NCBI GenBank assembly: GCA_964036315.1
Contig: OZ038508.1
Coordinates: 42,826,935-42,890,934 of the forward strand
Direction of reading: 5' to 3'
DNA from: Acanthosepion esculentum
Lineage: Eukaryota > Mollusca > Cephalopoda > Sepiida > Sepiidae
DNA: 64,000 bases
The notes under the pieces were generated by a model that was given only the letters and a program-made list of their open reading frames with translations, did not search any database and was not told the DNA's origin. The position numbers and the translations under genes are program-made. This document shows positions 44,640-58,890 of this stretch, piece by piece. Numbering within the stretch: position 1 is the stretch's first letter; every line of letters begins with the position of its first letter.

Positions 44640-45817
44640 ACACTATCTCAAATAAAAAATTAAGGCAGCAGCATGGATCAATACTGGAAGGAGTAATACG
44701 AGTTACTGAACCGGAGAAATATATTTTCCTTGTTTTAAGAGAAATATTTTATAACTATTACAAGCAAGTATCACTGTCTGCTCGGTCAATGAATGCCGAA
44801 TATTTCCTTATAAGGAAACGATTAATATTACTACAATTGTATTGCATTCGATTTTTACCTGGCCCTCATATGCGAGACTAAGCAAAGCATACTAAATATT
44901 ACTTTTCAGTTTTGATATTTTTTCGACCCACACATAATTAGTCGAGACTATTTTATTCGTTTTTCCAGTTGGTCATTTTTTCAACCTTTATTCATTCCGT
45001 TTTCGTTTCGAAATTAAATTCAATTTGAATGAATTTTAGAAACTCACCTCTAATTCAACCTACCCTTTTATTCCGCACTAAAGATTAGATCTATTCCATT
45101 TGCAAAACAAAACAAAGAAAATCAAAACAAAAAAAAACAGTTCCAATGTTTCCATCTTGTAGCATTAATCTCACAAATATGGAAGCTCGTTCTACTATGA
45201 ATAGGCAGAGAAGCGCTCCATCGTTCGTTACCGAAAAGGCTGGATATCAGTCCTTGAATTGGATTAGGCAGATGTTCAGCGCAAGTAACTGGCGAAAAAA
45301 ATTAAAAAAGATTCATAATGGCATTACCCAAACTATATTGGTGAAAATGCTTTTGGTGCAATCAAAATAAGTAGTATTTTTCTGTCGGCCGAATTACCGT
45401 AAGAAGAGAGGGTGAGTGTTCAGGAGTGTGTCTCAGGGGTTTGCAATCCTATTTCATTACTTATTGTTTTCTAGAGGAAGTGGCGATATTCATGGCGTTC
45501 CATGCAATGGTTATATCACGTGATCAAATATAACATTTGTATACCAAAGCTTACAATATGGCATTAATTTATATTTTAAGTGAGAGAAAATAAACTTTAT
45601 CTCACTCTTATATATAATTTCCAAAGATGTTTTTTTTTAGCTTATTTATCAATCCGACAAACATTTATCACTTTATTTAAAGAGTTTGATTTACAGGGCT
45701 AAAAGAATCAGGAATGAACAATCCCACTGTTGACATATTGGGTGAGCTGGATCCCTTTTTTAATGTCTGTAAAAGTAAGCACGAGACGCATTTCAATATT
45801 CCATGTGTTCTAGGCAG

Positions 45818-45818
<1 letters not shown>
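44640..45818. repeat. Diverged dispersed repeat blocks, no gene
   Basis: 44780-44815 (GCTCGGTCAATGAATGCC) matches 47720-47750. 45185-45400 (CTACTATGAATAGGC, TTGGTGAAAATGCTT) matches 48775-48985 over about 210 bp. Both pairs are in the same order and orientation, so one larger repeat or an old duplication is likely. Confidence 0.6.
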
Positions 45819-45864
<46 letters not shown>

Positions 45865-45866
45865 CG
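45819..45866. repeat. (TA)n-(TG)n microsatellite
   Basis: TA repeats then TG. Confidence 0.95.
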
Positions 45867-46892
45867 GGTAGATTAACAGCTATCGACTCGGAAAATCAAA
45901 TTGGCAAGCCTATTTCGACTTCCGACTTTAACATGTGCTTTTATTGTTCGTGCTAAGTATGTAGCCATTTCTTTTACCTCTAGGCATGGGTTAAATAGTG
46001 TGTAGAATGAACTCTACAGTCTTAGGTGGAAGCTAATCTAAGATATCTGTGAATTCAACACCGTGAGAAAGACAATGGAAAATCATCCCAAGAAACATGA
46101 CAATTTACCAATAATAAAGTAAGGGAAAAGAAGAGGGCAGTTTCCGCTTCTTTCTGGAAGAGGAAATGGCATTTAAGAAAATACACCTTTACGCATTAAG
46201 TTGTTCAGGATGTGATATCGCATTTAGAACCAACCGTTGATTGTGACATCAAGGTTACAAATAAACAATGAAACCTATGTTTAGTTGGACGTTCCTTTAT
46301 ACCTGGCGACTTGTCATTCATTGTAATATTTAAGCCTATGGGAGACAAGGATTTAATGAATGTCATGTTTACTATTGGATACAGCAGAAATATCGTAAAG
46401 TCAACGAGACATCATCACATGATTTATACAGTGTACCGAGGCGCACTGAATGCGTGTAAATTTTAGCGATAAATCAGCGTATTGAAAAAGGATGGTCGTG
46501 ATGATTTCTGATAAGCTTCGCTAAAGAAGCTTATGATAATCCTCTTTTGAAAGGTACTGCACAAGCGGAACACGTGCAAGCAGACGAGGAAAGGGCACAA
46601 TGCAATAGGTTCAAATATATCCCAAGAAAATTGTAATCTTCCCCCATGAAAACTCTCTGGAGAACCGAACACAGCCCCGCGCTTAAATGAATAAAATTAA
46701 GCAAGTAACATCAACTTTCACGCAAGAGGAAACCAAGTTAAAATAGAGAATTCGAACCATGTTCTACAATAGCCTCTTCAGATCTAGATTCTCACTTATG
46801 GCCTGCACGAAGTGCAACTCGTTCAGAAATGTCTACGATATGTATATTTTCTAATGTATTAATGCGACATAGGTTAGCAAGGAGAAATATTA
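45867..46892. other. No gene; hairpin and repeat segment
   Basis: A perfect 9-bp hairpin (ATAAGCTTC / GAAGCTTAT) lies at 46511-46534. Bases 46778-46840 match 18805-18900. A box B-like GGTTCGAATTC on the minus strand near 46750 hints at a SINE end. Confidence 0.45.
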
Positions 46893-46995
46893 TAAGTTCT
46901 TCGTAGCTCAGTGGGTCTAGAACATGGCGTATCTAACAACCGTTCGTTCTGCTTTGGTGGACACAGGATCGAATCCAGTCGGAGAGCGAATAATT
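46893..46995 (+). mobile_element. tRNA-derived SINE head
   Basis: Box A TAGCTCAGTGGG (46904-46915) and box B GGATCGAATCC (46966-46976) are both near consensus. The spacing is about 50 bp, slightly long for a tRNA, and the acceptor stem does not pair, so a SINE rather than a tRNA gene is favoured. Confidence 0.65.
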
Positions 46996-47394
46996 ATATT
47001 TCGTTAGATTTCTCCAATATTCAGGTCGGTAAACGGTAATAAATAAATGGACTGTTTACTAAATAAAGGTAGCGTCTACTTAAATACGAGTATCCACGAA
47101 AATAACGTTTAAATCTTAAATAAATGATAAAACTGGTTCAAGTGAATAAATACCGTCGGTCTTAAATAAGAATCCCACACAGAGTACATAAATTGACACA
47201 CAAAATCATGAATACTATAAAAGAATAAAAAATTGAAATATTCAGACTGCAACACCTAAAAAGGATAACATGTATCTAGAAGGGAAAAGGACGATATAGG
47301 CAAAACGTTGAATTGTTATACTATTTTAAAGAGAAGATTTGGAAATATTTCAAAAATACTAAAAAAAGAGCAATAAAAATGAAATTTCCTTGGA

Positions 47395-47690
47395 AAATGA
47401 AGAGAACAAAAAGAGAGAAAATATAGACAGGCAAAAACAAAAAGAGAGAAAATATAGACAGGCAAAAACAAAAAGAGAGAAAATATAGACAGGCAAAAAC
47501 AAAAAGAGAGAAAATATAGACAGGCAAAAACAAAAAGAGAGAAAATATAGACAGGCAAAAACAAAAAGAGAGAAAATATAGACAGGCAAAAACAAAAAGA
47601 GAGAAAATATAGACAGGCAAAAACAAAAAGAGAGAAAATATAGACAAGCAAAAACAAAGAGAGAAAATATAGACAAAAAAGAGAAAGGTT
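47395..47690 (+). repeat. 31-bp tandem repeat, about nine copies
   Basis: The unit is CAAAAAGAGAGAAAATATAG, then ACAGGCAAAAA. Central copies are identical by eye; the last two are shortened. Three open frames on the minus strand are a by-product of the period. Confidence 0.97.
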
Positions 47691-47704
47691 TTAGGAATTT
47701 GAAC

Positions 47705-50394
47705 GGACGGTAATGGTAACTTCTCGGTCAATGAATGCTGAATATTTCCTGTATGGAACTGGCTATTCTCATCATTAACTTTGTTTAAAAAACTGTAACA
47801 CTCATTTTGTCAGACTATCAGGAATTATATTGCACACTTTCATTGTACAAACATGAATGTGCGTTACATAACACATTAGGGTCGTTGAAATATCACCTGT
47901 ACTGCAACTGCAGTAGACGTTTTTCTAAAGTTTTAGTAGCTTCATCTTCGAAGCTTTAAGAACGCGACATGTATAATTCAAATATTCATTTATCGTATAA
48001 GTGACGTCATATATATTTGTTTTACAGTACTTGCCGACACGATAAAATGAAAATGTTGAACATTTTATACATAGTTTAAACATTTTTATACACGATTTTT
48101 AAAACACTGTCTACAATTTTTTGATTATCTTTAAGTTAATATTTTCATTACAGTTGCCAAAGAAGGATATTTTAGATGGAAGACGAGATAACACCATAGA
48201 GCAGATTAAGGCGATCCCGAAAGTAGAGTTTGAATATTCTTCTGAATATTGTTATCTACGTTAGGATAACTCAAATGGAATATTTTGAAGATGACTAAGT
48301 CTTGATTGCCCGAGGTAGGCCGTGTTCTGTAAGGACTAAATGGCAGCATCGTTTCAAGAAGCACTTCAACCAATAATAAAACAAATAAAATAAATTTTAA
48401 TACGTGCAGATTATTTTTTGTACAGACACATTCGATTGGTACAGAAAAAAAGAAAAAGATTCATTTTGCATTCACAAGATCAAGATAAGCTTATATCGGT
48501 CATTACTCCAGATAGGGTAGTATTGATTTTGTTTTCAAGTTGAAGTATTTGCTGGATTTCGAGCTTTCCAATCTGGTACATATAATAAATTTAAATCTAA
48601 TATAAATCTGGTATTTATAATAAAGAAAGAAGGCCAGGGAAATTTGACACTCACAGGAAAGAGAAAAATAGGCAACGAGTAACTTGCCTAATGAACTTGG
48701 GGAAATGGATGGCAGAAGAGAGAATGGTAAATATAGCAAAGAGATAAATATATCTTACAAACAGGAAAGATCGTTCTACTATGGATAGGCTCACACGATC
48801 TCCCCAATTTGTTACCAAAAAGACCGGATATGATTTTTAGAATTGAATTATGCCGAAATTCAGAGCAAATAATTGGCAAAAACTTCATAGCAATGGCATT
48901 TAACCAAACTAGATTTGTGAAAATGCTTGTGGTGTAATCAAACTAAGTAATATTCTTTCTGTAGTCGAATTACAGTGACATGGAGAAGTGAAGGTTGTTG
49001 CTAGATCGTGGGATCCGGAAGAGAGAAAAGCCGAGAACAACTGTCTGGGTTTTGCCTTTATATTTTCTTAGGATCCTTTTTTTTCTTTTTTAAAATATAG
49101 ATAGTCTTGTCATCAATTACTCCAGATTTGCTACCATTCTGAGTTTTGTTTCAAACTGAATTACTCGCTGCGGTTCAATAAGAAATTGTACATATAATGA
49201 AGAAAGAATGCTTGGAAACATTGACACTCACAGGCCATACTGAACACAAATGAGACGCTGATGTAAGCACCTAACAACCTACCTAACGAGCCTGTCGAAA
49301 TGTGTGGCAGAAGAGAGAATGACAGTAATAATAAAAGGACAAACATGGAAAGAGCTGCAAATGATGAGAAGTTTTGAAGAGTTTACTCTATCACCTGTAA
49401 TTACTGCACCACGAAATACATTAAGACACACCTCAAGGAATTGGCATAAAGATTATATGACCACAAAAATCTTTGATACAACAGGCCCAATACATTTGGC
49501 GCTCACCGGATCGAAAGTCACCAGAATTTCAATAAAAAAAATGCTACTTTAATTACAAGCGAAAGCAATTTACTACACAAATTGTTTAATACTTCGCGGT
49601 AAATCAAACTTGACAGATGTTCAGTTGTCACAAGTTGGGCTACTTAAATAAAAAAAATCTTAAAAACTTAAACATAAGAGTAAGAAGACTGTATGAGATC
49701 GGCTAGAATCTGTATCTAGACACCTTTGACGGAAAACATACCAAAAAAATTGATTTAAATAATACAAAATAAATACATTCAGCGTTCTTGTATCATCAGT
49801 ACATAATAATAACGGAAAGCTTGTGTTTATATTTCTCCTCCTATGCATAATTCCACTAATAAAGAAATTACTTTAGTTGATGATGTTCTTGAGCAAATGC
49901 ATTACACAGAATTTTTCCAGTTTGTCATTCAATTGCATAATATATACGTTTCTACTATTTAAAAAAAAATATTTCACGTTTTCTGACTGATCTTTGTTTG
50001 GCACAATGCCGCACGTATGAGGCACTCAGTGAGGAATGAAGTCACTACTAATTATTGACAAGTTAGAGATTGTTAACTCTTCACTAACATAAAGCACCGT
50101 ATTATTTATTAAGGTTACATTAGTTTGTCTCAAGTCCACTAATATAGCCCACCTAATGATGATCAACAAAACTTAATACAACTATTACCACACGCCTAGG
50201 GTCCCTAATTGTATATATCAGTTTGTATATCTTTGTTTCTCTCTCACTATGCTCTCGGGAAATCCAGTTGAGCTCTCTTGAGAAAAGAAAAAACTTGCTC
50301 CTACTGCTATTAACGCATTAGTCTTTAACTGAAGAGAGCTCTCCGGGCCACTGACGTATTTCGTATAGAAAACGTTAAAATTTCCTTTTCTTTT
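47705..50394. repeat. Dispersed repeat blocks and unrecognised sequence
   Basis: 48495-48730 and 49110-49325 are diverged direct repeats (TTACTCCAGAT, TTGACACTCACAGG, GGCAGAAGAGAGAATG in order), about 612 bp apart. 48775-48985 is the second copy of the block at 45185-45400. No recognisable reading frame. Confidence 0.6.
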
Positions 50395-50475
50395 GCCGTG
50401 CCCCGATAGCCAAGGGTTAGGATTTGACGGATGCCAAATCGTTCGGGTTTCAATCCCGTGCTGAAGCAATCAGAC
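50395..50475 (+). mobile_element. tRNA-derived SINE head
   Basis: GATAGCCAAGGGTTAGGA gives a box A-like region and CGGGTTTCAATCCCG (50443-50458) a box B-like arm with a good stem. There is no matching acceptor stem, so a SINE head or tRNA relic is likelier than a tRNA gene. Confidence 0.5.
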
Positions 50476-50829
50476 GTCTAGTCACACTGAAGAGCTGCGA
50501 TACATTGAAACGGTTTGTCTGGATGACTATATATCAGAAAGGAAGAGGATATGTTTAATCTCTTGAAAAAGGCAAGATATTAAATATTTCCCCCCCGCTT
50601 TCCCAAAATCGTATTACGACGAAAGACTTAAAACAAAATAGCTTAAAACGATGCAATAATTAACGTTATTATATATTGCAAAGTTATATGCATTTTAGCG
50701 GACACCACAAATATAATATTGACTTTTGACAGATGTAAGAACATTATTCTGCGCGTTTTAAAGAATGTTAAAAAAAAATGTTCCATATTTTTTACGTGAA
50801 GGCCACTAGTATGCGGTATCGTGCAAAGA

Positions 50830-51135
50830 TACCACACTAGATTGCAAAATATTTGCACATGTCGAAGCGTCTTAATTATATCTACAGTAACAGATATATT
50901 AAAACGCAATAGGAAAACGAACAACAAAGACCAAATAGCTATAATTATCGTAAAAATAATTAATGATAATTTGCATAATTACGTCAATACATGTGAATCT
51001 GAGATAGCTGAACATTTATTGAATAATGATAACTGTGGAACATCCTACACCAAAGACGTGTTTTGAATTACATTTGAAAATCGTAGAAGCTATATATACA
51101 CAAGCTCATGCTGTTCTCTCTCTGTAAATAGAAGG
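50830..51135 (+). pseudogene. Penelope-like GIY-YIG C-terminal fragment
   Basis: Plus-strand reading gives CTCRSVLIISTV, a degraded GIY-YIG start, then ESEIAEHLLNNDNCGTSY. After one stop comes FENRRSYIYTQAHAVLSLC. The series matches IAEHLINSHNC...EAIYI...SSCKQKD of the copy at 28317-29036. It ends at a TA run (51172-51196). Confidence 0.6.
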
Positions 51136-51171
51136 AATGCTTTTGATCTTGAATGTTGTTTGTTATTGATT

Positions 51172-52461
<1,290 letters not shown>

Positions 52462-52689
52462 GGTATGACCGAAATGAAAGAGAGCATCGACGAAAGAGGA
52501 AAGTGGGAAAAAATAAAAAAATATGGAAAATACAAAAATAGAAGAATGAATATCACAGCAATTCTAAGAAAAAATCGCAATGAAATTAAATGAAATAAAA
52601 AAAGGAGAATGCGCGTGGAGGATACAAACTGATACAGGGAACTAAAAAAAAGATAGAATGCAATAAGGTTATTATTACGCCGAATTTAT

Positions 52690-53362
52690 GAAGAATGAGA
52701 GGAGAGATAGAAGAGAGGAGAGATAGAAGAGAGGAGAGATAGAAGAGAGGAGAGATAGAAGAGAGGAGAGATAGAAGAGAGGAGAGATAGAAGAGAGGAG
52801 AGATAGAAGAGAGGAGAGATAGAAGAGAGGAGAGATAGAAGAGAGGAGAGATAGAAGAGAGGAGAGATAGAAGAGAGGAGAGATAGAAGAGAGGAGAGAT
52901 AGAAGAGAGGAGAGATAGAAGAGAGGAGAGATAGAAGAGAGGAGAGATAGAAGAGAGGAGAGATAGAAGAGAGGAGAGATAGAAGAGAGGAGAGATAGAA
53001 GAGAGGAGAGATAGAAGAGAGGAGAGATAGAAGAGAGGAGAGATAGAAGAGAGGAGAGATAGAAGAGAGGAGAGATAGAAGAGAGGAGAGATAGAAGAGA
53101 GGAGAGATAGAAGAGAGGAGAGATAGAAGAGAGGAGAGATAGAAGAGAGGAGAGATAGAAGAGAGGAGAGATAGAAGAGAGGAGAGATAGAAGAGAGGAG
53201 AGATAGAAGAGAGGAGAGATAGAAGAGAGGAGAGATAGAAGAGAGGAGAGATAGAAGAGAGGAGAGATAGAAGAGAGGAGAGATAGAAGAGAGGAGAGAT
53301 AGAAGAGAGGAGAGATAGAAGAGAGGAGAGATAGAAGAGAGGAGAGATAGAAGAGAGACAGA
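52690..53362 (+). repeat. 16-bp tandem repeat, about 42 copies
   Basis: The unit AGAGGAGAGATAGAAG repeats with essentially no variation, then passes into AGAGACAGACAACAG-type units to about 53447. Confidence 0.98.
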
Positions 53363-53447
53363 CAACAGAGAGAGAGAGAGACAGACAACAGAGAGAGAGA
53401 GAGACAGACAACAGAGAGAGAAAGACAGACAACAGAGAGAGAGAGAG
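53363..53447 (+). repeat. GAGA/GACAGACAACA repeat
   Basis: Four units of GACAGACAACAGAGAGAG of varying length following the 16-bp array. Confidence 0.9.
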
Positions 53448-54250
53448 AGGAGTTTTTTTACTCTATTTCTTAATGTTTATTAATGGAGATTTATTTCCTC
53501 ACTTTTCCGTCATAATAGTAGAAACGAAAAGTGTAGTAGTCGATCTTGTAATGGAAGTTGAATGAAGAATTGAAAGGAAGGCAAATATTAAAATTAGTAT
53601 TATTTGTAATGCAACAAGAATACAAAACAGAAAAAGAAAATAGTAAATAAAAAAGAAGAGTAATAAGAATTGTTGATGGATTTGTTATTACGACTACCAA
53701 CATTTTGCAGGTTATTTAAAGCCGGAAAGTGTTTCTAGATTCTAAGAATGTTGTGGCGAGAGAGAAACTCGCCTAATTAACACTCATTGAGGAGAGAAAA
53801 GGAGGATTCACAACTTTCCGCGTAAGTGACCATAAACGCGACTGGAATTGGAATACTACTCTGATTTTCAATACCTAACTGCTTTCCATTACACGATACG
53901 CACATCCAAACTCATAGTATTTAGTGTTTACAAGCAGTCAACCATCTAGTTACTGAACATGCTCGACGTTTCTTAACTGATATGTGCGTAAGCTAATTGT
54001 AATAATAATTATAAGAAGCTCGAGTAATATTAGGTTAATGTGAAGACGTCGCCGTTTTACTAATGGGAGCAGGAACAAAGTGATTTTGTGGACAAGAACA
54101 GTAATAAAAAGGAAGCCAAAGATGAAGCAGGGTGAGGATGAAAATGAAGAAAAATTATATTATCTGAAAAGTTCAAAACTAGTGTTGGGGAAATGAAGCA
54201 AAGAAAACAAAACAAAAAATCAATAAACGAGAACGAATAGCAGTAACGAA
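53448..54250. other. No gene; SINE remnant
   Basis: 53790-53895 carries GGAGAGAAAAGGAGGATTCA, CAACTTTCCGCGTAAGTGA and CGACTGGAATTGGAATAC. These match the minus-strand SINE at 38795-38865 in order, but box B is eroded. Confidence 0.5.
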
Positions 54251-54265
54251 AGCGGGGGGGGAGAC

Positions 54266-57200
54266 ATGGCAAAGAAAGGAGAGAGAGAGAGACACACACA
54301 CACACGGCAAAGAAAGGAGAGAGAGAGAGACACACACACACACGGCAAAGAAAGGAGAGAGAGAGAGACACACACACACACGGCAAAGAAAGGAGAGAGA
54401 GAGAGACACACACACACACGGCAAAGAAAGGAGAGAGACACACACACACACACACGGCAAAGAAAGGAGAGAGACACACACACACACACACACACGGCAA
54501 AGAAAGGAGAGAGACACACACACACACACACATGGCAAAGAAAGGAGAGAGAGAGAGACACACACACACATGGCAAAGAAAGGAGAGAGAGAGACACACA
54601 CACATGGCAAAGAAAGGAGAGAGAGAGAGACACACACATGGCAAAGAAAGGAGAGAGAGAGAGAGACACACACACACACATGGCAAAGAAAGGAGAGAGA
54701 GAGAGAGACACACACACACACATGGCAAAGAAAGGAGAGAGAGAGAGACACACACACACACATGGCAAAGAAAGGAGAGAGAGAGAGAGACACACACACA
54801 CACATGGCAAAGAAAGGAGAGAGAGAGAGAGACACACACACACACATGGCAAAGAAAGGAGAGAGAGAGAGAGACACACACACATGGCAAAGAAAGGAGA
54901 GAGAGAGAGAGAGACACACACACATGGCAAAGAAAGGAGAGAGAGAGAGAGAGACACACACACATGGCAAAGAAAGGAGAGAGAGAGAGAGAGACACACA
55001 CACACATGGCAAAGAAAGGAGAGAGAGAGAGAGAGACACACACACACATGGCAAAGAAAGGAGAGAGAGAGAGAGACACACACACACACATGGCAAAGAA
55101 AGGAGAGAGAGAGAGACACACACACACACATGGCAAAGAAAGGAGAGAGAGAGAGAGACACACACACACATGGCAAAGAAAGGAGAGAGAGAGAGAGAGA
55201 GACACACACACACATGGCAAAGAAAGGAGAGAGAGAGAGAGACACACACACACACATGGCAAAGAAAGGAGAGAGAGAGAGAGACACACACACACACATG
55301 GCAAAGAAAGGAGAGAGAGAGAGAGACACACACACACACATGGCAAAGAAAGGAGAGAGAGAGACACACACACACACACATGGCAAAGAAAGGATAGAGA
55401 GAGAGACACACACACACACATGGCAAAGAAAGGAGAGAGAGAGAGACAGACACACACACATGGCAAAGAAAGGAGAGAGAGAGAGAGACACACACACACA
55501 TGGCAAAGAAAGGAGAGAGAGAGAGAGAGACACACACACACATGGCAAAGAAAGGAGAGAGAGAGAGAGAGACACACACACATGGCAAAGAAAGGAGAGA
55601 GAGAGAGAGAGACACACACACATGGCAAAGAAAGGAGAGAGAGAGAGAGAGACACACACACACATGGCAAAGAAAGGAGAGAGAGAGAGACACACACACA
55701 CACACATGGCAAAGAAAGGAGAGAGAGAGAGAGACACACACACACACATGGCAAAGAAAGGAGAGAGAGAGAGAGACACACACACACACACATGGCAAAG
55801 AAAGGAGAGAGAGAGAGAGACACACACACACACATGGCAAAGAAAGGAGAGAGAGAGAGAGACACACACATGGCAAAGAAAGGAGAGAGAGAGAGAGACA
55901 CACACATGGCAAAGAAAGGAGAGAGAGAGACACACACACGGCAAAGAAAGGAGAGAGAGAGAGACACACACACACACACACGGCAAAGAAAGGAGAGAGA
56001 GAGACACACACGGCAAAGAAAGGAGAGAGAGAGACACACACGGCAAAGAAAGGAGAGAGAGAGACACACACGGCAAAGAAAGGAGAGAGAGAGACACACA
56101 CGACAAAGAAAGGAGAGAGAGAGACACACACGACAAAGAAAGGAGAGAGAGACACACACGACAAAGAAAGGAGAGAGAGACACACACGACAAAGAAAGGA
56201 GAGAGAGAGAGACACACACGACAAAGAAAGGAGAGAGAGAGAGACACACACGACAAAGAAAGGAGAGAGAGAGAGACACACACGACAAAGAAAGGAGAGA
56301 GAGAGAGAGACACACACGACAAAGAAAGGAGAGAGAGACACACACGACAAAGAAAGGAGAGAGAGACACACACGACAAAGAAAGGAGAGAGAGACACACA
56401 CGACAAAGAAAGGAGAGAGAGACACACACGACAAAGAAAGGAGAGAGAGACACACACGACAAAGAAAGGAGAGAGAGACACACACGACAAAGAAAGGAGA
56501 GAGAGACACACACGACAAAGAAAGGAGAGAGAGACACACACGACAAAGAAAGGAGAGAGAGACACACACGACAAAGAAAGGAGAGAGAGACACACACGAC
56601 AAAGAAAGGAGAGAGAGACACACACGACAAAGAAAGGAGAGAGAGACACACACGACAAAGAAAGGAGAGAGAGACACACACGACAAAGAAAGGAGAGAGA
56701 GACACACACGACAAAGAAAGGAGAGAGAGACACACACGACAAAGAAAGGAGAGAGAGACACACACGACAAAGAAAGGAGAGAGAGACACACACGACAAAG
56801 AAAGGAGAGAGAGACACACACGACAAAGAAAGGAGAGAGAGACACACACGACAAAGAAAGGAGAGAGAGACACACACGACAAAGAAAGGAGAGAGAGACA
56901 CACACGACAAAGAAAGGAGAGAGAGACACACACGACAAAGAAAGGAGAGAGAGACACACACGACAAAGAAAGGAGAGAGAGACACACACGACAAAGAAAG
57001 GAGAGAGAGACACACACGACAAAGAAAGGAGAGAGAGACACACACGACAAAGAAAGGAGAGAGAGACACACACGACAAAGAAAGGAGAGAGAGACACACA
57101 CGACAAAGAAAGGAGAGAGAGACACACACGACAAAGAAAGGAGAGAGAGACACACACGACAAAGAAAGGAGAGAGAGACACACACGACAAAGAAAGGAGA

Positions 57201-58155
57201 GAGAGACACACACGACAAAGAAAGGAGAGAGAGACACACACGACAAAGAAAGGAGAGAGAGACACACACGACAAAGAAAGGAGAGAGAGACACACACGAC
57301 AAAGAAAGGAGAGAGAGACACACACGTGACAAAGAAAGGAGAGAGAGAGACACACGTGACAAAGAAAGGAGAGAGAGAGACACACACACGTGACAAAGAA
57401 AGGAGAGAGAGAGACACACACACGTGACAAAGAAAGGAGAGAGAGAGACACACACACGTGACAAAGAAAGGAGAGAGAGAGACACACACACGTGACAAAG
57501 AAAGGAGAGAGAGAGACACACACACGTGACAAAGAAAGGAGAGAGAGAGACACACACACGTGACAAAGAAAGGAGAGAGAGAGACACACACACGTGACAA
57601 AGAAAGGAGAGAGAGAGACACACACACGTGACAAAGAAAGGAGAGAGAGAGACACACACACGTGACAAAGAAAGGAGAGAGAGACACACACACACGTGAC
57701 AAAGAAAGGAGAGAGAGAGACACACACACGTGACAAAGAAAGGAGAGAGAGAGACACACACACGTGACAAAGAAAGGAGAGAGAGAGACACACGAGACTA
57801 AGGAGAGAAAGAGACACACGAGACTAAGGAGAGAGAGAGACACACGAGACTAAGGAGAGAGAGAGACACACGAGACTAAGAAAGGAGAGAGAGAGACACA
57901 CGAGACTAAGAAAGGAGAGAGAGAGACACACGAGACTAAGAAAGGAGAGAGAGAGACACACGAGACTAAGAAAGGAGAGAGAGACACACATGACTAAGAA
58001 AGGAGAGAGAGACACACATGACTAAGAAAGGAGAGAGAGACACACATGACTAAGAAAGGAGAGAGAGACACACATGACTAAGAAAGGAGAGAGAGACACA
58101 CATGACTAAGAAAGGAGAGAGAGACACACATGACTAAGAAAGGAGAGAGAGAGCA
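54266..58155 (+). repeat. 3.9-kb stratified minisatellite, 25-40 bp units
   Basis: Every unit has (GA)n, (CA)n and a short tag plus AAAGAAAGGAGAGA. The tag changes by zone: CGGCAAAG (54266-54530 and about 55935-56100), ATGGCAAAG (54530-55915), CGACAAAG (56100-57325, period 28, highly uniform), CGTGACAAAG (57325-57780, period 34), CGAGACTAAG (57790-57970) and ATGACTAAG (57980-58150). Open frames of over 1,000 codons on both strands are artefacts of the repeat. Confidence 0.98.
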
Positions 58156-58846
58156 CAAAGAAAGAAGAGTACGACAAAGTACTTTTTTGTAATGTCAATA
58201 AAGAAGAAATGGTCATATTGAAACTGAGAAGAAAGAATTACTAGTCAAACGAAAGTGTTAATAGTAGACAAGAAGAGAAAGTAATAGTAGTAAAAATTAA
58301 ATTTATTCATTAAGTGATATTTCATTATTTATTCAATCCACAAACTTGTGAAATAGTGCTTTCTTCAACTCATACTTTAGATGTGACACTTATTTTCCCA
58401 AAAAACGAGATGTTTATTACCTTAAACAGCTTTGTTCATTGATATGATTAGCTCTTCACGATGTCACAAATCACAGAGATTTTTCACTAGGTGCTGTCGC
58501 AGTCAATATCAAATCAATGCTTTCATTTGATATTTGCTAAATAACAAATATAAAAACACCGCCATCATAGGCGAAATAAAATAAAATATTTTTGCGTTGC
58601 CTGTTTTTTCTTCTTTACGAAAAGAACAAAGAAAAACAAACAAAAACGAAAGAGCGTATGACAATTTAGTTTCGTGATTTTGTTTCTCCCTAGAGTCGTG
58701 TAATTAAATTTCATACAACCTTAAACACATTTACATTATTTGGGTTCAACTTTTTAAAAACATTTTTCAAACGTCTGCCCTTTTAGGCTATTCATTTTAC
58801 ATGAGTGTTTTTTTTTCGCTTGCACACACAAGTTTCTGAATATGTG

Positions 58847-58847
<1 letters not shown>
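58156..58847. other. No gene seen
   Basis: AT-rich and unrecognised. Confidence 0.45.

Positions 58848-58890
<43 letters not shown>
58848..58890. repeat. (TA)n microsatellite
   Basis: TA repeats followed by a short TATG/TGTG tail. Confidence 0.95.

Noticed and set aside
46893..46990. Possible functional tRNA gene
   Set aside because: Good boxes but no matching acceptor stem and over-long spacing; a SINE head is more likely.
47316..47731. Three overlapping minus-strand frames resembling a hydrophobic repeat protein
   Set aside because: The 31-bp period translated in all frames; no start context or non-repeat domain.
48150..48175. TTTCATTACAG followed by a short open stretch as a splice acceptor
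   Set aside because: Acceptor-like words are expected often by chance in AT-rich DNA, and no coding exon follows.
50401..50460. Possible functional tRNA gene
   Set aside because: Box A- and B-like words are present, but no acceptor stem pairs and the D-arm is irregular. A SINE head or relic fits better.
52586..53432. Three overlapping minus-strand frames of about 240-260 codons (LLSSISPLFYLS repeat)
   Set aside because: Frame-independent translation of the 16-bp repeat.
54060..57843. Open frames of over 1,200 codons on the minus strand and about 1,050 on the plus strand
   Set aside because: They are open in several frames on both strands at once because the minisatellite lacks stop triplets. 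The proteins are pure SLSLLSL/VCVC or RERDTHT periodicities.
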